The notes beneath the pieces were generated by a model. The model saw nothing but the letters and a program-made list of their open reading frames with translations, was not told where the DNA came from and made no database searches. Positions 1 through 6,229 of a stretch of 7,751 nt of DNA are shown piece after piece. A program made the position numbers and the translations under genes. The stretch is from JANMEX01 sp031422915 (GTDB taxonomy: Bacteria > Pseudomonadota > Alphaproteobacteria > Rhizobiales > Rhizobiaceae), in NCBI GenBank assembly GCA_031422915.1, contig JANPEK010000280.1, positions 1-7,751 of the forward strand, written 5' to 3'. Numbering within the stretch: the stretch's first letter is position 1; the number at the start of each line of letters is the position of its first letter.

Positions 1-128
1 CGGTGGCCAAGGGCTGTCAGGCGGTCTGCAATCCCTGCCACGCGCAGCGCACACGGACCCATGGCACAGCCGCGCATGGAAGCGCCAAGGTCCAGCGGCG
101 CGCCGATCAGTTCCACAAGCTTGCTCAT
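1..128 (-). CDS. rocF: Arginase, N-terminal fragment (cut by window edge)
   Basis: Only the first 42 codons are inside the window; the gene continues past base 1. The product would hydrolyse arginine to ornithine and urea in the cytoplasm. The visible protein starts MSKLVELIGAPLDLGASM and continues with a stretch containing RGCAMGP and ALRVAG. This matches the conserved arginase N-terminus (IGxPxDLG...RGxxMGPxAxR), where the first beta strand and the following loop lie. The manganese-binding His and Asp motifs would be further downstream and cannot be seen. The ATG at 128 follows the ornithine cyclodeaminase stop after a single base, so the two genes are surely co-transcribed and probably translationally coupled; no strong Shine-Dalgarno sequence precedes this start. 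The pairing supports an arginine-to-ornithine-to-proline route. Agmatinase belongs to the same superfamily and is the main alternative, but the neighbour strongly favours arginase. Confidence 0.85.
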   Translation of the reverse strand, partial: MSKLVELIGAPLDLGASMRGCAMGPCALRVAGIADRLTALGH

Positions 129-129
129 G

Positions 130-1173
130 TCACGCACTCAGTCTGTCAGTGTTGCGGGCGGCGGAACGGATCAGGCCGTAGAGGTCTTTCGGGTCGCCAT
201 CCTTCGGCAACAGGTCGATTTCATGGTCCAGGCCGTTCTGTTCGGCGAGGCGCTGGATGACGCGCAGTGTCGAGAAGTCTTCGATGGCAAAGCCTACAGA
301 GTCGAACAGCGTGATGTCGCGGTCGGCCGTGCGGCCTTGCTTGGTGCCGCAGATCACTTCCCAAAGTTCGGTCACTTCATGGTCAGCGGCAAGCTGCTGG
401 ATTTCGCCTTCAATGCGGGTCTGAGGCGTGAACTCGGTGAAGATTTTGGAGCGCAGCAGGATATCGCGGTGAAGTTCCGTCTTGCCCGGGCAATCGCCGC
501 CGACTGCATTCAGATGCACGCCCGCGCCAACCATATTGTCGGAAAGGATGGTTGCGTTGCGCTTGTCCGCCGTGACCGTGGTGATGATGTCCGCGCCGTT
601 GACAGCGTCCTCGGCTGAATTGAGGTAAGTAATCGAGATACCGCTGTCAGCGAGGTTGCGGCCAAATTTCTTTGCCGCCGCAGGATCAACGTCGAATACG
701 CGCAGCGCGTTGATGCCAAGGATTGCCTTGAATGCCAGTGCTTGAAATTCCGACTGCGCGCCAAGTCCGATCATCGCCATGACCTTGGCATCCTTGCGCG
801 CCAGATGCTTGGCAGCCAGCGCCGATGTCGCTGCGGTGCGCAGTGCCGTGGTGATGGTCATTTCGGCGAGGAACGTCGGGTAGCCGGTGGCGACATCGGC
901 CAGAAGGCCGAACGCGGTTACCGTGCGCAGGCCCGTGGCGGTGTTCTTCGGGTGACCGTTGACGAATTTCAAGGCATAGGTTTCGCCATCGCTGGTCGGC
1001 ATCAGTTCGATGACGCCATCTGCCGAGTGGCTGGCAACGCGGGCGACTTTTTCGAATTGCGGCCAGCGGGCAAAGTCCGCCTCCGCCTCGTTGACAATCT
1101 CTTCGAAGACCGTGGCAATGCCGATACGGTTGACCAATTCGATGATGTCGCGTGTCCCGACGAACTTGACCAT
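130..1173 (-). CDS. ocd: Ornithine cyclodeaminase
   Basis: This 347-residue enzyme converts L-ornithine to L-proline and ammonia using catalytically recycled NAD+. It belongs to the ornithine cyclodeaminase/mu-crystallin family. The length is close to that of the Pseudomonas putida enzyme (about 350). Residues known to matter there have visible counterparts: Lys69 in YALKFVNGHP, Arg112 in TALRTAATSA and Asp227 in NAVGGDCPGKTEL. The nucleotide-binding loop is IGLGAQSEFQ, around 135-144, followed by a Rossmann region with VFDVD near 159-163. The open frame extends 39 codons further upstream, but the start at 1173 is preferred: GGAGG lies five bases before it, and the protein then begins MVKFVGTRDI, as is normal for the family. 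Arginase follows one base after the stop. The divergent Lrp-type gene is the likely regulator. The name arcB is also used for this gene in Brucella and rhizobia. Confidence 0.95.
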   Translation of the reverse strand: MVKFVGTRDIIELVNRIGIATVFEEIVNEAEADFARWPQFEKVARVASHSADGVIELMPTSDGETYALKFVNGHPKNTATGLRTVTAFGLLADVATGYPTFLAEMTITTALRTAATSALAAKHLARKDAKVMAMIGLGAQSEFQALAFKAILGINALRVFDVDPAAAKKFGRNLADSGISITYLNSAEDAVNGADIITTVTADKRNATILSDNMVGAGVHLNAVGGDCPGKTELHRDILLRSKIFTEFTPQTRIEGEIQQLAADHEVTELWEVICGTKQGRTADRDITLFDSVGFAIEDFSTLRVIQRLAEQNGLDHEIDLLPKDGDPKDLYGLIRSAARNTDRLSA

Positions 1174-1301
1174 GATGACCTCCGGAGCGCCGTTTCTGCG
1201 CCTTTCCATCAGATTAAGTCGAGCCGGCGCTGTTTGAAATCGCAATCTCTTGCAAAATACGACAGATAATGCGACACATCGCCAACTCAATTGTCAAAGT
1301 G
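1174..1301. promoter_or_regulatory. Divergent control region between ocd and the Lrp-type regulator
   Basis: About 128 bases separate the two divergent starts and must hold both promoters. A GATAAT at 1265-1270 (plus strand) is a fair -10 candidate for the regulator, but no good -35 sits 16-18 bases before it. On the minus strand a perfect TTGACA occurs near 1292-1297, though no good -10 follows at standard spacing. Two short inverted repeats of the same form (4-base arms, 4-base spacer) are seen: GCAA-TCTC-TTGC at 1242-1253 and GCGA-CACA-TCGC at 1271-1282, with centres 29 bases apart. Lrp-type proteins usually bind several spaced sites between divergent genes, so these are possible operators, but such short arms can arise by chance. 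Confidence 0.4.
1179..1183 (-). promoter_or_regulatory. Ribosome binding site of ornithine cyclodeaminase
   Basis: On the minus strand GGAGG ends five bases before the ATG at 1173. It decides the start of the cyclodeaminase against the longer open frame reaching 1290, whose extra N-terminal residues resemble nothing in the family and would cover the divergent promoter region. Confidence 0.8.
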
Positions 1302-1724
1302 ATGAAGATGGATGATCTCGACAGGGCATTGATTGCCGCACTCCGGCACGACGGACGTGCACCGCTCTCCAAACTGGCCGACATACTCGACGTATCGCGT
1401 GGCACAATCCAGAACCGCCTAGACCGGTTGATGGGCGATGGCACGATCACCGGGTTCACCGTGCGAACAAGGGAATTGCCCGACGCGCGCAAGGTCAGGG
1501 CGGTCGCGATGCTCGAAGTCACCGGCAAGCATACGCCGGGCGTGGTGCGGGTGTTGCGGCAAATTCCGGAGATTGTCTCGTTGCACACGACCAACGGGGC
1601 GTTTGACCTGGTGGCCGAAATCGAGACACGCGATCTGGTCGAGTTCGACAAGGTGCTGGCGCGCATTCGCACTGTGGAGGGAATATCGCGCTCAGATACA
1701 AGTTTGCTGCTTGCGCCGGCGTGA
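1302..1724 (+). CDS. Lrp/AsnC-family transcriptional regulator
   Basis: A 140-residue DNA-binding regulator with the standard Lrp layout. An N-terminal helix-turn-helix occupies about residues 5-52 (DDLDRALIAALR, then LSKLADILDVSRGTIQNRL, then the GTITGF wing). A C-terminal ligand-binding/oligomerisation (RAM) domain runs from about 65 to 137, including the conserved NGAFDLVAEIE strand. The length fits the family's usual 140-160. Three in-frame starts are possible (1269, 1302, 1308), none with a good ribosome site. The shorter ones are preferred because family members normally begin just before the DxLDR motif, and because 1269 lies in the presumed promoter. It is divergent from ornithine cyclodeaminase and arginase, so by family precedent it probably controls arginine/ornithine breakdown in response to one of those amino acids. 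That role is inferred; the sequence proves only the family. Confidence 0.9.
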   Translation: MKMDDLDRALIAALRHDGRAPLSKLADILDVSRGTIQNRLDRLMGDGTITGFTVRTRELPDARKVRAVAMLEVTGKHTPGVVRVLRQIPEIVSLHTTNGAFDLVAEIETRDLVEFDKVLARIRTVEGISRSDTSLLLAPA

Positions 1725-1832
1725 TGGTTTTGTCGCCCCTCAGGGGTTGCATCGCGCTTCGAAGCCTGCTCAATCCGCCCTCCGCCGGTTCGCTTCCGCG
1801 CGGCGCAAACTCCACAGCTTGGGAACATCGAC
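1725..1832 (+). promoter_or_regulatory. Spacer before the Hsp70-like gene, with small palindromes
   Basis: The 108-base gap between the Lrp-type gene and the Hsp70-like gene probably contains the promoter of the latter, but I cannot point to convincing -35/-10 boxes. It contains CCCC-TCA-GGGG at 1736-1746 and a perfect palindrome GCTTCGAAGC at 1756-1765. Neither is followed by a T run, so neither looks like a normal Rho-independent terminator. I see no CIRCE element of the heat-shock type. Confidence 0.25.
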
Positions 1833-3077
1833 ATGGGCGCACGCATCGGGCTGGACTTTGGCACGTCGAACTCGACCGTCTCCGTCATGCACAATGGCGC
1901 GCCGAAGCTGGTGCCGCTTGAAGGCGCGAACGTCACGCTGCCGAGCGCGCTGTTTTTTGATTTCGATTTGGGCACAGACCATTTCGGTCGCGATGCCATC
2001 GAGCTTTATACCGATGGCCATTCCGGCCGCCTGATGCGTTCGCTCAAAAGCGTGCTCGGCACTGGATTGATGGCGGAATCAACCCGCATTCGCACGCGGT
2101 TGGTGTCATTCGAGGACATTCTCGGCAAGTTCATCAAGCATTTGAAAGCGACAGCAGAACGCCATCTTGGCAAGGATATCACCGATGTGGTGATCGGCCG
2201 TCCGGTTCATTTCATCGACGATGATGAAGCCGCTGACCGTCTTGCCGAGCAGACGCTTGAGAAAATTGCGCGCAAGCAAGGCTTCAAACACATCCGCTTC
2301 CAGTTGGAACCGATTGCGGCGGCACTGGACTATGAGCGCAGCCTGACGCGCGAAAGTCTTGCTCTGATCGCCGATATTGGCGGCGGCACAGCAGATTTCA
2401 CCATTGCGCGGCTTGGGCCGGGCAGGGGACGCAACGAGGCTGGCCGCGTGCTGGCCAATGGCGGCGTGCATGTCGGCGGCACGGATATGGATCGCGTTTT
2501 GAGCGTCAGCCAAATCATGCCTCTGTTCGGACTTGGCAGCAAATCAAAGGATGGGCGGCGCAATCTGCCGGTCTGGCCGTTCAATGATCTTGCAACATGG
2601 CACCGGATCAACAGCCTTTCAGACGCAAAAGCGCTGGCGCAGTTGCGTTCAATCCTGAAAGATTCAGACAGGCCGGATCTGTTTGAGCGGCTGCTTGCTG
2701 TGGTCGAGCACCGCGATGGCCACCGGCTGGCGGGGCAGGTGGAGGGCGCGAAGGTCGCGCTGTCCAACCGCGAGTTCCACACATCTATAGTTGCCGGGAT
2801 GGATGGCGGCAAAGTCGAGTTTTCCCGCACCAAGTTTGAGGACAGTGTCTCTGGCCTGATTGCAAGGTTACGCGTCACCTGTCTCGAAACAATGGAATTG
2901 GCAGATGTTGAGGTTGAGCAGATTGACGCCGTGTTCCTGACCGGTGGCACGACGCAAATTCCTGTTGTGCATCAGATGCTGGAGCAGCTGTTTCCGACAA
3001 GCCGGTTTGTCAAAGGCGATGTGTTTGGCAGCGTCGGCTTGGGGTTGGCGATAGAGGCGGAACGCAGCTTTGGCTGA
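1833..3077 (+). CDS. Hsp70-family ATPase, YegD-like, without substrate-binding domain
   Basis: A 414-residue protein made almost entirely of the Hsp70/actin-type nucleotide-binding domain. The three ATP-binding signatures are present: phosphate-1 IGLDFGTSNS at 5-14, phosphate-2 LIADIGGGTADFTIA at 178-192 and the adenosine motif FLTGGTTQIPVV at 368-379. Two further Hsp70 landmarks are LEPIAAAL (158-165) and GGTDMD (215-220). DnaK is about 640 residues; here the beta-sandwich and lid that grip client peptides are missing. The size and motif set match the E. coli YegD group, whose role is poorly understood. No signal peptide is seen, so it should be cytoplasmic. It stands alone between the Lrp-type gene and a convergent gene, with no DnaJ or GrpE partner in view. 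The start is preceded by a weak purine stretch (TTGGGA). ATP binding is well supported; client and function are unknown. Confidence 0.88.
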   Translation: MGARIGLDFGTSNSTVSVMHNGAPKLVPLEGANVTLPSALFFDFDLGTDHFGRDAIELYTDGHSGRLMRSLKSVLGTGLMAESTRIRTRLVSFEDILGKFIKHLKATAERHLGKDITDVVIGRPVHFIDDDEAADRLAEQTLEKIARKQGFKHIRFQLEPIAAALDYERSLTRESLALIADIGGGTADFTIARLGPGRGRNEAGRVLANGGVHVGGTDMDRVLSVSQIMPLFGLGSKSKDGRRNLPVWPFNDLATWHRINSLSDAKALAQLRSILKDSDRPDLFERLLAVVEHRDGHRLAGQVEGAKVALSNREFHTSIVAGMDGGKVEFSRTKFEDSVSGLIARLRVTCLETMELADVEVEQIDAVFLTGGTTQIPVVHQMLEQLFPTSRFVKGDVFGSVGLGLAIEAERSFG

Positions 3078-3092
3078 GGCTTGTGTGACATG

Positions 3093-3125
3093 AAAAAGAG
3101 CGGCGCGAGGTTTCCCCCGCGCCGC
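3093..3125 (-). terminator. Rho-independent terminator of the binding-protein gene
   Basis: A perfect 8-base-pair GC stem (GCGGCGCG at 3100-3107 with CGCGCCGC at 3118-3125) closes a 10-base loop. On the minus strand it is followed by TCTTTTTC, the expected uridine run. It lies 24 bases after the stop of the leftward binding-protein gene and between two convergent genes. On the plus strand the hairpin is followed only by a poor T stretch, so it may slow transcription from the Hsp70-like gene but is not ideal for it. Confidence 0.85.
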
Positions 3126-3148
3126 ATGGTTTGTCAGACAGATACCGC

Positions 3149-3928
3149 TCAGCCGCCGTAGACGTCGAAGTCGAAATACTTGTCCTGTATTTCCTTGTAT
3201 TTGCCATTGGCGCGGATGGCGTCAATGGCGGCGTTCAGCTTGTCGCGCAGCTCTGTGTCGCCCTTGCGCACGGCAATGCCAGCGCCTTCACCGTGGATCT
3301 TCGGGTCTGGCGTGATCGTGCCGAGAATCTTGCAGCATGCGCCTTCCGGCGACGCGAGCCAGCCTTTAAGAACCATGACATCGTCAGTCGCAGCATCAAT
3401 GCGGCCGTTGGCAAGATCGAGCTTGTACTCTTCGGCAGTCGGATATGATTTGACTGTGGAGTCCTTGTAGGTGGCTTCCGCATAGTTCTGGTGGATCGTC
3501 GAGCCCTGCGCACCAAGTGTCTTGCCGGCCAATGCAGCAGGCGAAATGTCGGCAATCGTCGAATCCTTCGGCACGGCAATGGCTGGCGGGGTGTTGTAGT
3601 ATTTGTGGGTGAAGTCGACCTTCTCTTTGCGCTCTGCGGTGATCGACATTGACGCGATGATTGCATCGAACTTCTTGGCTTCAAGCGCCGGGATGATGCC
3701 ATCCCAATCCTGCGTGACGATGGTGCATTCGACCTTCATTTCCGCGCAGAGTGCATTGGCGATATCAACGTCAAACCCTTCGACTTTGCCATCGGCGGTC
3801 ATGTTGTTGAATGGAGGATATGCGCCTTCTGTGCCGATTGTCAGCTTGTCAGCGGCGGCTGCCGAACCGACGCCGAATGCCAGCACGGCGGCGGACAGGG
3901 CGAGGGTGAAACGACGTGTGATGTTCAT
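3149..3928 (-). CDS. Periplasmic amino-acid binding protein of an ABC importer (Lys/Arg/Orn/His type)
   Basis: A 259-residue solute-binding protein of family 3. It starts with a signal peptide (MNITRRF, a hydrophobic stretch, then GSAAAA before DKLTIG; cleavage near residue 26) and so acts in the periplasm. The mature part follows HisJ/ArgT closely. GAYPPFN is at 35-41, GFDVDIANALC ends at Cys61, and Cys68 would form the small disulfide loop known in those proteins. ASMSITAERK (92-101) supplies the Ser and Arg residues that hold the ligand carboxylate. GSTIHQNY (142-149) and Asp182/183 complete the pocket. A Trp at position 75 may stack on the side chain. This points to a cationic or polar amino acid, but exact specificity is open. 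The start at 3928 is chosen for the signal peptide and for GAAGG seven bases upstream; an open frame reaches 4054. No permease or ATPase gene is in the window. An adjacent Cys198-Cys199 pair is unusual. Confidence 0.92.
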   Translation of the reverse strand: MNITRRFTLALSAAVLAFGVGSAAAADKLTIGTEGAYPPFNNMTADGKVEGFDVDIANALCAEMKVECTIVTQDWDGIIPALEAKKFDAIIASMSITAERKEKVDFTHKYYNTPPAIAVPKDSTIADISPAALAGKTLGAQGSTIHQNYAEATYKDSTVKSYPTAEEYKLDLANGRIDAATDDVMVLKGWLASPEGACCKILGTITPDPKIHGEGAGIAVRKGDTELRDKLNAAIDAIRANGKYKEIQDKYFDFDVYGG

Positions 3929-4085
3929 GTTTGGACCTTCGTTGTTTACGGGTCTTTGTCGGCTTGCACCTTGACCCTTGTGACCGATCACGGCGCTCCT
4001 TGACCGTGTCTTGGCGACAATCCAATCACTTTCTGCATGAAATGCAATCGGCAAATCATTTGGATTGCTGGCAATTTGATTGGCA
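3929..4085 (-). promoter_or_regulatory. Repeat-rich leader/promoter region of the binding-protein gene
   Basis: This 157-base gap between mobB and the binding-protein gene must hold the latter's promoter unless mobB transcripts read through. I could not find a convincing -35/-10 pair. It holds many short repeats. CAATC occurs at 4018-4022, 4023-4027 and 4045-4049, with the reverse form GATTG at 4063-4067 and 4078-4082. TGACC occurs three times between 3971 and 4006. GTGA-CCGA-TCAC at 3980-3991 and TGCAT-GAA-ATGCA at 4034-4046 are inverted repeats. Such arrays are typical of regulator-binding regions, but no known consensus is recognised. Confidence 0.45.
4044..4068 (-). terminator. Possible weak terminator or operator palindrome after mobB
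   Basis: An imperfect hairpin: GCAATC at 4044-4049 pairs with GATTGC at 4063-4068, and inside it CAAAT-C-ATTTG forms a perfect palindrome at 4052-4062, leaving a two-base bulge. On the minus strand it begins 17 bases after the mobB stop and is followed by ATTTC, only three Ts. As RNA it could end or attenuate the mob operon transcript; as DNA it could be an operator for the downstream binding-protein gene. The sequence does not separate these readings. Confidence 0.35.
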
Positions 4086-4625
4086 TCACCGCGCTGGACT
4101 GACGTTCCGCAGGGTCAATTTGAACAGTCCGGTCACAAAATCCGCAATCGCTGCGGTATCGTCCAGATGGAAAACCGGCAAACTCTGTGGCTCGAGAGTC
4201 ACGTCGGACGCGATCGCAACAATTGACGGGTCGCCCGGTGCGAGCGGGATGCCGTCTCTCGCGCCCAGGCGTCGCACCTCTATTTTCGCATGGCCCTCGC
4301 GCTTGTAGCCTTCGACGATGATGAGGTCGCACGGCGACAGTTTGGCGATCACCGTATCCAGTGGCGGCTCGACCTCATTGTCTAACTCGTGAATCAAGGC
4401 CCAACGTTTCGATGAGACGATGGCAACTTCAGACGCGCCCGCCTTGCGATGACGATAGGAGTCGCGGCCTTCATGGTCGATGTCAAATTCGTGGTGCGCA
4501 TGTTTGACAGTCGCCACTCGATACCCGCGCGAGACCAATTCGGCGACGAGCCGCTCGGTCAGGGTGGTTTTTCCCGCGTTTTTCCAGCCGGTTATGCCGA
4601 CGATCTTAGATTTTGATTCAGGCAT
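4086..4625 (-). CDS. mobB: Molybdopterin-guanine dinucleotide biosynthesis adaptor MobB
   Basis: A 179-residue GTP-binding P-loop protein that assists MobA in forming the guanine dinucleotide form of molybdenum cofactor in the cytoplasm; it is helpful but not essential in E. coli. The P-loop GWKNAGKTT is at 13-21, directly after the first strand KIVGIT. The family signature follows: KHAHHEFDID at 41-50, then GRDSYRHRKAGAS at 53-65. The Walker-B-like strand is DLIIVEGYK at 100-108. The length is normal for a single-domain MobB. The ATG at 4625 lies inside the end of mobA (eight-base overlap), so translation is probably coupled. It is the last gene of the overlapping run. The C-terminal tail after about 165 is less conserved, as usual. 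Confidence 0.95.
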   Translation of the reverse strand: MPESKSKIVGITGWKNAGKTTLTERLVAELVSRGYRVATVKHAHHEFDIDHEGRDSYRHRKAGASEVAIVSSKRWALIHELDNEVEPPLDTVIAKLSPCDLIIVEGYKREGHAKIEVRRLGARDGIPLAPGDPSIVAIASDVTLEPQSLPVFHLDDTAAIADFVTGLFKLTLRNVSPAR

Positions 4626-5226
4626 TCTCGCTCATGGCTTCGTCGTTTCTGGCCTGCGCCGCTGCCAAATCCTGCGGTGTGTTGATGTTCATGAATGGAT
4701 CGCCGCCGCCCGCGAGGTCGAAATCAACGAATTGGTGTGGCTGGCTTTCGATGAAATCCAGAACCTTGCGCGTACCACCTGCCGCGAAATGGATATGCAG
4801 CAAGGGCGCAAGCGACAGCGGCCACAGTGAAAACACCGGATGGACATGGCCGTTGGACCGCGCCGCGATGATTGCCTTGCCGTTGCTGTTGGCTGACAAT
4901 TTGGCAACCAGAGTTTCAGGGAAATAGGGCGCATCGACCGGTGCAAAGGCGACGTGCGATGGCGCTGGTTTCAAGGTTCCCGCCCATTCCAACCCTGCCA
5001 GAATACCCGCAAGCGGACCGGCGTGACCTGCAATCGGGTCGGGCAGGACGGGAACCGAAACAGGCAACGCGGCATTTGCGCTGACGGCCAGCGCGCCAAC
5101 CTGCGGTGCCAGCCGTGCCATGGCCAGATCAAGCAATGTCTTTCCGCCGAGTTTGACGGCTGCTTTGTCGGTGCCCATGCGGCTGGATTTGCCGCCTGCA
5201 AGGACGACGCCTGCGATATCGCTCAT
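4618..5226 (-). CDS. mobA: Molybdenum cofactor guanylyltransferase MobA
   Basis: A 202-residue nucleotidyltransferase that moves GMP from GTP onto molybdopterin-bound molybdenum, giving the cofactor form used by DMSO-reductase-type enzymes such as nitrate reductase and formate dehydrogenase. The GTP-binding signature VVLAGGKSSRMGTDKA is at 7-22, with Lys26 close behind. PIAGHAGPLAGIL sits at 64-76, and FAPVDAPYF (94-102) carries the magnesium-binding Asp98. HPVFSLW (129-135) and NINTPQDL (180-187) are also family marks. The length is that of E. coli MobA. The start ATG overlaps the stop of the upstream transporter gene by four bases (ATGA), and the end overlaps mobB by eight, so the three genes form one tight unit. 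CTP-using relatives (MocA) share the N-terminal motif, but the NTPxDL ending and the mobB neighbour favour MobA. Confidence 0.95.
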   Translation of the reverse strand: MSDIAGVVLAGGKSSRMGTDKAAVKLGGKTLLDLAMARLAPQVGALAVSANAALPVSVPVLPDPIAGHAGPLAGILAGLEWAGTLKPAPSHVAFAPVDAPYFPETLVAKLSANSNGKAIIAARSNGHVHPVFSLWPLSLAPLLHIHFAAGGTRKVLDFIESQPHQFVDFDLAGGGDPFMNINTPQDLAAAQARNDEAMSENA

Positions 5227-6119
5227 GGTCTGATCTCCACCCGTTGCACGTCTCTGGACCGGACGCGTTCACGGTGGAAGGTATAGACCCCGCTCAAAAC
5301 CACAAGTGTTGCGCCGACGATCATATAGATATCCGGCACGTCACTGAAAACGAAATATCCAAGCACCAGCGCCCACAAAAGACTTGTGTAGCGGAATGGC
5401 GCCACGAAACCGATCTCGCCTTCACGCATCGACTGGATGACATATTGGTAGCCGAACAGGATAAAGAACGATGCTGCCGCGAGCCACGAGAATGTCTTCA
5501 GCGACATCGGCGTCCAGCCGCCGAGCGGGACGATCAGCAGCAGTCCGGCCAGCGTGATGGTCGCTGCGGTTGCCAGTGACATGAACGCGGACGGAATGTC
5601 GGGATGGGCGGTGCGCGTGATCAGGTCGCGGCCTGCGGCAAAGAAGACACAGGCGACGATAAGCAGGGACCAGACATTGAAGCCATCCGAGCCCGGCCTC
5701 ACGATGATTATCACGCCGACAAACCCGACCACAATTGCCGACCAGCGCCGCCAGCCGACCGGCTCCTTCAGCAACACCGCAGCACCAAGCGTCACTGCAA
5801 GTGGCAGCGCCTGAAGAATGGCAGAGGCGTTGGCAATCTCCATGTGGGCAAGGCCGATCAGAAATGTCACCGTCGCCAGCATTTCGCCCATCGAGCGGCC
5901 AAGCACCGCCTTGTTGAGAAGCAGCTTTGGCGGACGCAACGCACCGGTTTTCCAGCACAGCACGAACATCATCACAGTCGCCATCAGCCCGCGCACGAAC
6001 ATGATCTGCCCGGCGTTCAACTCGCCAGATGCCAGTTTGACAAATGTGTCGTTGATGGTGAAGCCGGCCATGGAAACCGCCATGAACAGCGCACCGCGCA
6101 AATTTTTGGAAAGGGCCAA
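5223..6119 (-). CDS. EamA/DMT-superfamily membrane transporter
   Basis: About 298 residues if translated from the TTG at 6119. It is an integral inner-membrane protein with about ten hydrophobic segments in two EamA repeats. The first repeat includes RGALFMAVSMAGFTINDTFVK and the FVRGLMATVMMF helix, ending near the basic loop LLKEPVGWRRW. The second runs from NVWSLLIVACVFFAAGRDL to VGATLVVLSGVYTFHRER. Members of this superfamily move amino acids, nucleotides or other small metabolites, often outward; the substrate cannot be read from sequence. An ATG at 6218 gives a 331-residue version with an uncharacteristic polar extension and no ribosome site. The TTG has AGGCGG five bases upstream and yields a family-like N-terminus (LALSKNLRGALFM). 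An ATG at 6083 would cut into the first helix. The stop overlaps the mobA start, so it is co-expressed with mobA and mobB. Confidence 0.85.
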   Translation of the reverse strand: MALSKNLRGALFMAVSMAGFTINDTFVKLASGELNAGQIMFVRGLMATVMMFVLCWKTGALRPPKLLLNKAVLGRSMGEMLATVTFLIGLAHMEIANASAILQALPLAVTLGAAVLLKEPVGWRRWSAIVVGFVGVIIIVRPGSDGFNVWSLLIVACVFFAAGRDLITRTAHPDIPSAFMSLATAATITLAGLLLIVPLGGWTPMSLKTFSWLAAASFFILFGYQYVIQSMREGEIGFVAPFRYTSLLWALVLGYFVFSDVPDIYMIVGATLVVLSGVYTFHRERVRSRDVQRVEIRP

Positions 6120-6229
6120 GGAAACCGCCTGAACTGAGTTGCCCGAGCAGTAGCGGGATTCGGCGGGGCGGGCGAGCACGAATGCGACAGAAGATCGGCC
6201 AGCTTGCCCTGCGATCATTGTGAAGGACG

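Noticed and set aside
61..618. 185-codon open frame on the plus strand
   Set aside because: It lies antisense to the clearly identified ornithine cyclodeaminase, its translation resembles no protein and it has no ribosome site; GC-rich codon usage leaves such frames open.
742..1269. 175-codon open frame on the plus strand
   Set aside because: It is also antisense to ornithine cyclodeaminase, with low-complexity, Arg-rich translation and no recognisable motif.
1269..1301. Eleven-residue longer start of the Lrp-type regulator
   Set aside because: It has no ribosome site, does not match family N-termini, and its ATG overlaps the best -10-like element (1265-1270); not fully excluded.
1736..1746. 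CCCC-TCA-GGGG hairpin after the Lrp-type gene, considered as a terminator
   Set aside because: The stem is only four pairs with a three-base loop and no T run follows on either strand.
1214..1999. 261-codon open frame on the minus strand
   Set aside because: It runs antisense across the Lrp-type gene and the start of the Hsp70-like gene, both identified by motifs; its Ser/Arg-rich translation is typical of a shadow frame.
2330..2950. 206-codon open frame on the minus strand
   Set aside because: It is antisense to the Hsp70-like ATPase, whose phosphate and adenosine motifs are intact across this stretch.
3929..4054. 42-codon N-terminal extension of the binding protein
   Set aside because: It would bury the signal peptide behind a polar stretch, while the ATG at 3928 has both a signal peptide and a ribosome site.
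5604..6137. 177-codon open frame on the plus strand
   Set aside because: It is antisense to the membrane transporter, and its His/Arg/Gln-rich composition is what the complement of hydrophobic codons produces.
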